Shown here: in pieces, positions 35,391-41,194 of the stretch
How the letters are laid out: each line of letters starts with the position of its first letter
Position numbering within the stretch: position 1 is the stretch's first letter
From: an uncultured bacterium
GTDB lineage: Bacteria; Planctomycetota; J058
Assembly: GCA_937911525.1 (NCBI GenBank)
Contig: CALDQK010000390.1
Span: 1-41,194, forward strand
Direction of reading: 5' to 3'
DNA length: 41,194 nucleotides
Position numbers and translations under genes: made by a program
Notes under the pieces: generated by a model
Seen by the model: only the letters and a program-made list of their open reading frames with translations
Database searches by the model: none
What the model was told of the DNA's origin: nothing

Positions 35391-36787
35391 GCGGCTCGCT
35401 CGACGATCTCGAAGACCTCGGCTACCTCCAGGGTGAGCCGCGGCACCGCCAAGGAACCTGCGCGCAGCGCTCGCTGGGGTTTGAGCCCTGGTGGGGCCAG
35501 CGCCTCGTGCGACGCTCCGACGCTCCGTGCCGAGTCCTCGTCGCGGCGCGACAGGTGGGCAAGAGCTACCTCGCTGCACACCTGGTGATCGAGGTGGCGC
35601 TGGGACAGCCGGGGTCCTACTCGGTCCTCCTGACGCCGACCTACCTCCACGCTCGCCCCGCGATCGACACCCTGCGGCGGATCTGCCTCCACCTCCCCGA
35701 CTGCGAGTGGCGAGAGCAGCAGAAGCGACTGGTGTTCGGGAACGGCTCGATCCTCCAGGTCTTCTCGGCAGACCGGCCCCATGCGGTTCGCGGTCCCGCC
35801 CTCTCCGGCATTCTCTGGGTCGACGAGGCGGCCTTCCTGCGGCCAGCCGCCTGGGAAGCAGCCCTGGGTGCGCTGAGCTCCTCGCAGAACCCGCGCAAGC
35901 TCCTGACCACCTCACCGCTGGGCAAGAACTGGGTCTTCAAGGAGTTCGTCACCGGCAACGCAGGCAACGAGCCCTTCCGCTTTCGCTCGGCGGACAGTCC
36001 CTACGTCAACCAGGAGGAGGTCGCTCGCAACCGCGCCAAAATGACGCCAGAGCGAGCCGCGCAGGAGTTCGACGCCGAGTTCGTCGATTCGCTCTTGCTC
36101 GTGTTCCCTGACCTCTCGCGGCTCTTCGTGAAGACCGTGGGGACGCACCCAGAGACCCCCAAGCGAGCGCTTGGGGTCGACCTCGGCAAGGACCAGGACT
36201 GGACCGTCGTCGTCTTGATCAATGAGTTCGGCGAGGCCGAGGTCCTGGGGCGCTGGCGCCACGTCAATTGGCCCGAGACCGAATCGCGGATCCTCGACCT
36301 GATCGAGACTCACCAGGTCTCGATCACCTGCGTCGATAAGGCCTACGTCGGCGGCTACCTGATCGACCGCCTCAAGGCCTTGGGCAAGAGCGTGCTCGAG
36401 CTGGCCACCAGCTCGCGCCAGCTCAAGGCACGTGTCATTGAGACCCTTCGTGCCGACGTCCAGCACCAACGTGTCCACGTCCTCGAGAACGAGCACTCGG
36501 ATCAGCTCCACTATGAGCTGAGCCGCTTCCAGGCCACGCAGCACGCTGTCCACGGACGACTAGAGACGCGCTACGAGTCTCCTGAGGTCCGCGGCGAGCA
36601 CGACGACTGCGTGATCGCGCTGGCGCTGGCGAACTGGGTCCGCCACCACGGCTTGGTCGGGCCCAAGCCCGTCCGGGCCGATATCCGTCGCTACGTCGCG
36701 TCCGCCAAGCGGATCTTCGGCAACGACCACTGGCCGAAGACGCCAGGTCCCGACGGCGGCTACTACGGGCCGGGGTTCCTCCTATGA
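35387..36787 (+). CDS. Phage terminase large subunit
   Basis: 466 residues from ATG 35387 (ATGA overlap). N-terminal ATPase: Walker A-like CRVLVAARQVGKSYLAAHLV (Lys about 59), Walker B ILWVDEAAF (about 144-152) and the coupling motif LLTTSPLGK. C-terminal RNase H-like nuclease: ALGVDLGKDQDWTVVVLI (first Asp about 266), CVDKAYVGGYLIDRL and HDDCVIALALANWV (about 405). All three acidic positions expected for the nuclease are present. It would translocate DNA into the prohead through the portal encoded next and cut it. Length and motif order match the standard large terminase. Confidence 0.92.
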   Translation: MSGSLDDLEDLGYLQGEPRHRQGTCAQRSLGFEPWWGQRLVRRSDAPCRVLVAARQVGKSYLAAHLVIEVALGQPGSYSVLLTPTYLHARPAIDTLRRICLHLPDCEWREQQKRLVFGNGSILQVFSADRPHAVRGPALSGILWVDEAAFLRPAAWEAALGALSSSQNPRKLLTTSPLGKNWVFKEFVTGNAGNEPFRFRSADSPYVNQEEVARNRAKMTPERAAQEFDAEFVDSLLLVFPDLSRLFVKTVGTHPETPKRALGVDLGKDQDWTVVVLINEFGEAEVLGRWRHVNWPETESRILDLIETHQVSITCVDKAYVGGYLIDRLKALGKSVLELATSSRQLKARVIETLRADVQHQRVHVLENEHSDQLHYELSRFQATQHAVHGRLETRYESPEVRGEHDDCVIALALANWVRHHGLVGPKPVRADIRRYVASAKRIFGNDHWPKTPGPDGGYYGPGFLL

Positions 36788-38133
36788 GCGACCCCGCGAG
36801 AGACGCGCGGCCCTTCGGCCGCGCCCCAAGCAGCGGCGGCGACTCGCTCAACGTCCGAGCCTCGGCGGCCTTCGAGCACTTCGTCGGGCAGCAGCTCCGC
36901 CACCCCAATCCCGCCCGCGTTCCCCTGTCCTACCTCCGCGCCATGGACGACCACGCCATGGTCTACCTCGCGGAGCGCACGGTGACCGGCGTCGTTCGGC
37001 GCCCCGACCTCTACTACGTCGCCCACACCGATCCGCGGATCGTGAAGGAGACCGAGGAGTGGCTCTGGCCACTGCTCCCGAGCCTCCTGGGCTCGATCGC
37101 GCGGGCCTACGCCTTCGGCGCGATCCCCGTGGTCTGCAATTGGACCTGCGAGGACCTCGCCCACGACGAGCTGCGCTGGCCGGATCACGTTCACTACAGC
37201 TCGGCCCACGAACTGTGGCCCGAGGACGTTGACGTCGAGACCCGAAACGACGCGTTGATCGCGCTGCGCCACGAGGGCAAGCGCTACCTCGCCGAGCGGG
37301 CCCACGTCTTCGTCTGGGACTTCGCCTTTGGCTCCTGGCGAGGCCGTGCCGCCCGGCGTCGGGCCTGGTGCGACTACTGCCGGAGCCTTTCCACGGAGCT
37401 GCTCCAGCTCCGCTACCTCGAGCGGAGCGTGGACTCGCCTCGCGTCGGCTACGCGCCTGCTGGCTTCGTTGCGACGGGCGGGACCGAGGTCGACGCGATC
37501 GACCACATGAACCAGCTCTTGGGCACCCTCCAAGGCTCGGGAGCAGTCACCTTCCCGTCTGAGCGCGACGAGAAGGGGAACCTCGTCTACGACGTTCGCC
37601 TCCTCGACGGGCCCGACCGCCAGACCGTCTGGGAGCGCTCGCTGAGCCGCTACGACGCGGGGATCCTCCGCGCCTACCTCGTCCCACCACGACTTGCGGG
37701 CCTGGAGGAGATCGCCGCCACGGGGGCCCGAACCCTCGACGGCATGCTCAAGGAGTTCATACAGGACCTGGCGCAGTTCGCAGGCGATCAGCTCACCCAG
37801 CTCGTCGCCAAGGTCCACCGCCACAACCATCCCGAAACCCGCGTCCCGCCGCCCGAGGTCAAGGCCTACGAGGTCCCCGCGTCGGTTCGCAAGCTCTACC
37901 TGGAAGTCCTGCGGCTCGTATCCGCAGCCAAGCGAGAGGAGTCCCCAGCCGACTGGGTCGACGTTCCCTCCCTCCTCGATCAACTCGGTGTCCCCCTCCG
38001 TCGAGAGCCGCTCCGCGGCTCCAGCTCCGCCCCGACAGGGCGACCTCCCGACCTGACAGGCGGGAGGCAAGCGCGCCGCGAAGCGGCGCGGAGTGAGGAC
38101 CCGAGCCCCGATCTAGAAGGAGGTGAGTCGTGA
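36784..38133 (+). CDS. Phage portal protein (DUF935/Mu-gp29-like)
   Basis: 449 residues from ATG 36784 (ATGA overlap with the terminase). No short catalytic motif exists for portals. Support comes from position directly after the terminase, from length, and from portal-like blocks: YLAERTVTGVVRRPDLYYV, IARAYAFGAIPVVCNW, HMNQLLGTLQGSGAVTFPSE, and VPPRLAGLEEIAATGARTLD near residue 300. The last ~50 residues are Arg/Pro/Ser-rich and low-complexity, and the strong ribosome-binding site of the next gene lies in them. It would form the dodecameric DNA entry channel. Confidence in the family is moderate; confidence in the role from context is higher. Confidence 0.7.
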   Translation: MSDPARDARPFGRAPSSGGDSLNVRASAAFEHFVGQQLRHPNPARVPLSYLRAMDDHAMVYLAERTVTGVVRRPDLYYVAHTDPRIVKETEEWLWPLLPSLLGSIARAYAFGAIPVVCNWTCEDLAHDELRWPDHVHYSSAHELWPEDVDVETRNDALIALRHEGKRYLAERAHVFVWDFAFGSWRGRAARRRAWCDYCRSLSTELLQLRYLERSVDSPRVGYAPAGFVATGGTEVDAIDHMNQLLGTLQGSGAVTFPSERDEKGNLVYDVRLLDGPDRQTVWERSLSRYDAGILRAYLVPPRLAGLEEIAATGARTLDGMLKEFIQDLAQFAGDQLTQLVAKVHRHNHPETRVPPPEVKAYEVPASVRKLYLEVLRLVSAAKREESPADWVDVPSLLDQLGVPLRREPLRGSSSAPTGRPPDLTGGRQARREAARSEDPSPDLEGGES

Positions 38134-39323
38134 GTCGACTTATCAGTGTGTTGGTGTTGGTGGTGTGTTTTGGCGGGTTCGCCTGGGGGGCGGACTTGCC
38201 GCCGGTGGACCGAAAGCCCCCTGGGGCGGAAGGGAGTGGGGTCACTGAGGCGGTGACCAAGGAAGAGGAGGGCTTGGACGACTTCTCGTTCGACGCCTTC
38301 CGGGATCTGGTGCTCGGGCGGACGACGGTCCGCGGAGCGCTCAGCGCGGGGTATTCCTACAACCTCGCGGATCCGGAGCAGCACCGAGGCGGGAACGCGC
38401 TTCGGCTGAGCGACCCGGATCACAACAGCTTCGCCCTGACCCACGCGGTCTTGGGGTTGGAGCGTCGGGTCGATCCGAACAGCGACGTGGACGTGGGCTA
38501 TGGCCTCGATCTCACGGTCGGTCGGGTCGTGGACGAGGCCTACGACGACGGCCTCCTCCAGTCGCGAGGGATCGCGGTCGGGCAAGCCTACGTGGACCTC
38601 AAGACGCCGCTCTTCGGCGGAATGAAGTTCCGAGCAGGTAAGGAATACGGATGGTTCGGGCTCGACTCGGTCGACCTGAGCCGCAACTTCCACCAGTCGC
38701 TCAGCTACGCAGCGCTCTCGGCGCCGCGAACCCTCGTGGGGGTCTCGGCCGAGATCGAGCTCCTGGACGGGGTGACCTACGCCCAATACCTGGTCAACGG
38801 GTCTGACCTCGCGATCGACGACAACGACGCCAAGTCGCTGGCGGGCCGCCTGCGCCTGGCCTCGGATCGAGGGTCGCTCACGCTGAGCTACATGCTTGGC
38901 GCCGATCGTTTCGACAGCGAAGGCGAGCTGAGTTGGATCGCGGAAGCCGTCGCGACCTACCAGCTGACGGACACCCTGTCTGTCGGCGGCTTGGTCCGCG
39001 TCGGCCAGGAGGAGGTCAACGGGTCGGTCCGTGAGTTCGGCCTCCTCGAGGCCCAGGCTCGGGTCTCGCTCTTCGACGGCCTGCTCCACCTCGGGGCACG
39101 GGCCAGCGTCCTCCACGACGAGGACGGAATGATCACGGGACGCGACCAGTCGCTCTTCGAGATCACGGCGACGGCTGAGCTGCGCTTGGCTGAGCAGTTT
39201 GGCGTCGGCGCGGAGTTCCGTCACGACGAGTCGTCCGAGGACGACGCTTTCGGCGGGAGTCGAGGTGCTGCCACGCGCAGCAGCCAAGACACCCTCTCGT
39301 TCTTCGTTCGCGTCCGCTTCTAA
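38130..39323 (+). CDS. Outer-membrane beta-barrel (porin-like, bbp2/OmpL type) in the phage operon
   Basis: 397 residues from GTG 38130. A near-perfect AGAAGGAGGTGA ribosome-binding site ends 5 nt upstream, so the start is well supported although it overlaps the portal stop. A cleavable signal peptide is clear (basic MSR, then a Leu/Val-rich core, FAWGAD cleavage region). The mature part alternates polar and hydrophobic residues in strand-like runs (VRGALSAGYSYNL, LTLSYMLGADRF, FGLLEAQARVSLF, LFEITATAEL) and ends with the aromatic SFFVRVRF, the typical C-terminal outer-membrane insertion signal. This is an unexpected product between portal and protease genes. It is an outer-membrane protein by every sequence mark, and phage morons such as Lom are the closest functional idea, but its role here is unknown. 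Confidence 0.75.
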   Translation: MSRLISVLVLVVCFGGFAWGADLPPVDRKPPGAEGSGVTEAVTKEEEGLDDFSFDAFRDLVLGRTTVRGALSAGYSYNLADPEQHRGGNALRLSDPDHNSFALTHAVLGLERRVDPNSDVDVGYGLDLTVGRVVDEAYDDGLLQSRGIAVGQAYVDLKTPLFGGMKFRAGKEYGWFGLDSVDLSRNFHQSLSYAALSAPRTLVGVSAEIELLDGVTYAQYLVNGSDLAIDDNDAKSLAGRLRLASDRGSLTLSYMLGADRFDSEGELSWIAEAVATYQLTDTLSVGGLVRVGQEEVNGSVREFGLLEAQARVSLFDGLLHLGARASVLHDEDGMITGRDQSLFEITATAELRLAEQFGVGAEFRHDESSEDDAFGGSRGAATRSSQDTLSFFVRVRF

Positions 39324-39338
39324 CCCTCTCTTCCGCAA

Positions 39339-39364
39339 GGGGCGGGGCCGTCAGGCCCCGCCCC
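39339..39364 (+). terminator. Strong GC hairpin after the beta-barrel gene
   Basis: A perfect 11-bp stem (39339-39349 with 39354-39364) around a GTCA loop, 15 bp after the stop codon and 14 bp before the next start. There is no T-tail. It may be an attenuator that lowers expression of the downstream head genes, or a terminator of the beta-barrel unit. Confidence 0.6.
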
Positions 39365-39377
39365 GCCTGGAGGCCCT

Positions 39378-40574
39378 ATGCCTACTCAGCTCTCCGCCCT
39401 TCACCTCCCGCTGGTCTCGAGCCGGCTGATCGTTGATCGCACCACCCCGGGTCGGATCCTGGGCGTCTCGATCCTGACCACGGGCCCCGCCAAGGGGCAT
39501 GGGTTCGACGTCGACGAAAACCTCGTCGAGCGCGTCGTCCACCTCGGCCAAGGAATCAGGGGCCGCTGGACCCACGGGGCTCCAGGAGCCAGCGCGCTCG
39601 GTCGCCACCTCGGCGAGTGGTCGAACCTCCGCACCCAACGCTTCTCGGTCTGCAGGTCCTGCCAGCTTGAAGCAGAGACCCCGCACTGCGGCCAGTGCGG
39701 CGCCAAGACGGAGGCCGCCCTGAGGGCGCTGGGCGACTTCGCGTTCAGCGCCAGCGCCTGGAAGCTCAAGCCCGACGGGCTCGACGTGCCTGCCCCCGAA
39801 TACCTCATGACTCGGGCCGAGGAGGACCCGCGCAGCCTGGGGATCTCGATCGTGGCGCCTCTGCGCCTGGAGGCTGAGCCGGGCAACAGCGACACCCCTC
39901 GGACGCTGGCCCGAATCGTGGGCGACGAGCTGCTGCGCGCTGACTGGGTCGCGGACCCCGCCGCCAATCCCACCGGGCTCTCCCAGGACGCAGGCGAGGA
40001 GCCCTTCCTTCCCCACCTGGACCGGCTCGTGGCCACCCGAGGCGAGGAGGGAGCCCGGCTCCACATGCTCGGGGTCCTGGCGCGCTACTTCGGCGACGAG
40101 GCCGAGGAACCCGCTGCCGCGCCGCCTCCCGTGCTCAGCCCGTCGGCGGAGGACGTTGCAGCTCTCCGGAACGAGCTGGCCAGCCTTCGCGCCGAGGTCG
40201 AAGGAGTCCGGCGCGAGACCCGGAGCCTGTCCGTTGGGCTGGCTGCCGAGCGGATCCGCTTCCTCAAGCGCCAGGCTGCGGCCCTCGACGCCCCCGTCAC
40301 GGCAGACGAGATCGCCTCGCTGGAAGCGCTCGCAGACCAGGGCAACTACGCCGCCGTTCGGACACGCGCCGAAGCCTGCCTGGCCAGGTGCGAGGCCAAG
40401 CAGCAGGCCCCCCACGAGGCGGTCGCGGTCGTGCCGCTCCGCGTCCAGCCAACCGCCGAAGACTCACTCGCCGTGCAGGCCCGCGTCTTCGACGCCTCGC
40501 GGCGCGTGCTGCCGCCCCTCCCTTCCCTCTCCCCCACCCCGACTGCCCAAGGAGGCCGCCATGAGAGTTCCTGA
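39378..40574 (+). CDS. Prohead protease/scaffold with CxxC insertion
   Basis: 398 residues from ATG 39378, with GGAGG 6 nt upstream. The N-terminal ~200 residues resemble the phage prohead protease fold: GRILGVSILTTGPAKGHGF, RGRWTHGAPGASALGRHLGEW (candidate catalytic His), and EEDPRSLGISIVAPL (candidate catalytic Ser). Two Cys pairs (VCRSCQ and HCGQCG, about residues 91-107) are inserted, a zinc-ribbon-like element not typical of these proteases. The C-terminal half is a charged coiled coil (VAALRNELASLRAEVEGVRR), as in fused scaffold domains. It would mature the capsid. Its final 14 nt overlap the next gene. Confidence 0.7.
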   Translation: MPTQLSALHLPLVSSRLIVDRTTPGRILGVSILTTGPAKGHGFDVDENLVERVVHLGQGIRGRWTHGAPGASALGRHLGEWSNLRTQRFSVCRSCQLEAETPHCGQCGAKTEAALRALGDFAFSASAWKLKPDGLDVPAPEYLMTRAEEDPRSLGISIVAPLRLEAEPGNSDTPRTLARIVGDELLRADWVADPAANPTGLSQDAGEEPFLPHLDRLVATRGEEGARLHMLGVLARYFGDEAEEPAAAPPPVLSPSAEDVAALRNELASLRAEVEGVRRETRSLSVGLAAERIRFLKRQAAALDAPVTADEIASLEALADQGNYAAVRTRAEACLARCEAKQQAPHEAVAVVPLRVQPTAEDSLAVQARVFDASRRVLPPLPSLSPTPTAQGGRHESS

Positions 40575-41194
40575 GATCACGACGCGGGAGCACCGTCCCC
40601 GTCGCTACCTGGTCAATGACCAGGTCTACGTCCGGCACAAGGACGTGGTCCTCGAGGCGGACACCGAGTCGCCGATGGTTCCCGTGGACAAGATCCGCGC
40701 GGGCACGGTTCTGGTCGCAGCTCAGCGCTCCTCGACCTTCGTGGTCGCGACGGACGACCGCGCCGAACGGTGTCGCCCTGCGCGGCTGGTGTCGCTGGCT
40801 CCCGCCGACGCCCAGTGGGCCAACTCGGTCCTGACGGCCTCGCTGGGCCGGGACACGGGCTTCGCGGTCGTGCTCGACGCCAACGCGGTCGACACCGCTG
40901 CGGTCGTGGATCAGCTCAACCAGAACCTGGCCTTCTCGGTCCACTTCCTCGCGGACGAGGACCCCAACGGCCTGGTGCGAATCCGAACCCGCTCCAGCGG
41001 CGCGGACGCCTTCCTGCACGTCGCCAGCAGCTACGTCCAGGCCTTCGGCCCCAAGGGCACGGCTGCGATCGGTCGCGACCCCGTGGTCTGTGTCGCCGAC
41101 GACCTCGGCGAGCTGAAAGACGTCGAAGGACGAGCGGCCCAGTCCCTCGTTCCCACGATCGCGGCGGGTCACTTCCGCGAGTCCGAACTGATCG
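40561..41194 (+). CDS. Phage head protein, possibly a decoration protein (partial)
   Basis: 211 residues are visible from ATG 40561, preceded by AGGAGG 5 nt upstream, and the frame runs past the window end. It begins MRVPEITTREHRPRRYLVND. The segment VPVDKIRAGTVLVAAQRSS resembles the strand pattern of head decoration proteins, and the position after the protease, just before where the major capsid gene would sit, agrees. The following part (SVLTASLGRDTGFAVVLDAN and later strands) is not recognised. Function is inferred mostly from order. It could equally be an N-terminal extension of the capsid protein. Confidence 0.5.
   Translation, partial: MRVPEITTREHRPRRYLVNDQVYVRHKDVVLEADTESPMVPVDKIRAGTVLVAAQRSSTFVVATDDRAERCRPARLVSLAPADAQWANSVLTASLGRDTGFAVVLDANAVDTAAVVDQLNQNLAFSVHFLADEDPNGLVRIRTRSSGADAFLHVASSYVQAFGPKGTAAIGRDPVVCVADDLGELKDVEGRAAQSLVPTIAAGHFRESELI

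Larger units (their letters stand above)
33981..41194 (+). mobile_element. Phage head-morphogenesis cluster (prophage or GTA-like; right end outside window)
   Basis: Nine adjacent rightward genes in phage order: two small proteins, KfrA-like protein, HNH endonuclease, large terminase, portal, beta-barrel protein, prohead protease, possible decoration protein. Six of the junctions are 4-nt ATGA or GTGA overlaps. No integrase, repressor or tail genes are in view; the cluster continues beyond the window. Confidence 0.8.

Noticed and set aside
37980-39338. Reverse open frame of 452 codons opposite the beta-barrel gene
   Set aside because: The forward gene has a near-perfect ribosome-binding site, a signal peptide and a barrel C-terminus; the reverse frame has no start support or motif.

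Overview
High-GC bacterial DNA, most likely from a planctomycete. The clues are Hanks-type Ser/Thr kinases with very large C-terminal extensions, a TPR plus DUF1570-type metalloprotease, concanavalin-like domains in large secreted proteins, RAYT/REP elements, and a transposase type common in that phylum. Myxococcota or another Gram-negative group with many kinases is possible. Outer-membrane components (TolC, a porin-like barrel, a lipoprotein) show a diderm cell. All functional calls come from reading the translated sequence; no database search was run.

Region 1 (1-7.45 kb) looks like resident chromosome. It holds a Ser/Thr kinase cut by the window edge, a small charged protein, a giant receptor kinase with a membrane anchor and an extracytoplasmic FG-GAP/concanavalin-like/TPR part, and a lipoprotein followed by a hairpin terminator.

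Region 2 (about 7.5-24.23 kb) is a patchwork accessory island with lower coding density, less extreme GC by eye, and many broken genes. It contains a truncated RAYT transposase, IS1380 and IS66 fragments, a 3' fragment of a tRNA-Gly(CCC) gene that looks like an integrase attachment remnant, a soluble Ser/Thr kinase paired with a frameshifted AlbA_2/Schlafen-like protein, a complete TolC-TetR-ABC-FtsX-HlyD efflux operon behind a repeated palindromic operator, a decayed MFS transporter, and the 3' half of a Wadjet/MukB-like plasmid-defence operon (SMC missing its N-terminal head, plus an intact JetD-like nuclease). The island ends abruptly near 24.23 kb, where the SMC gene and the following metalloprotease gene are both missing their 5' ends.

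Region 3 (24.2-29.7 kb) holds the 5'-truncated TPR/DUF1570 metalloprotease, a REP-like hairpin, three tandem imperfect ~150-bp noncoding repeats, an intact DDE transposase, and a 700-bp noncoding stretch with two copies of a perfect hairpin.

Region 4 (29.8-33.56 kb) is a compact three-gene operon: a TrlF-like SMC/ABC ATPase, a soluble histidine kinase with a HEAT-like N-terminus, and a response regulator. The genes overlap. This is the best candidate for an undescribed signalling or defence module.

Region 5 (33.98 kb to the end) is a phage head-morphogenesis operon, with nearly every gene joined by an ATGA/GTGA overlap: two small proteins, a KfrA-like protein (small-terminase candidate), an HNH endonuclease, the large terminase, a portal, an unexpected outer-membrane beta-barrel protein, a prohead protease with a CxxC insertion, and a possible decoration protein cut by the window end. 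It could be a prophage or a gene-transfer-agent-like locus.
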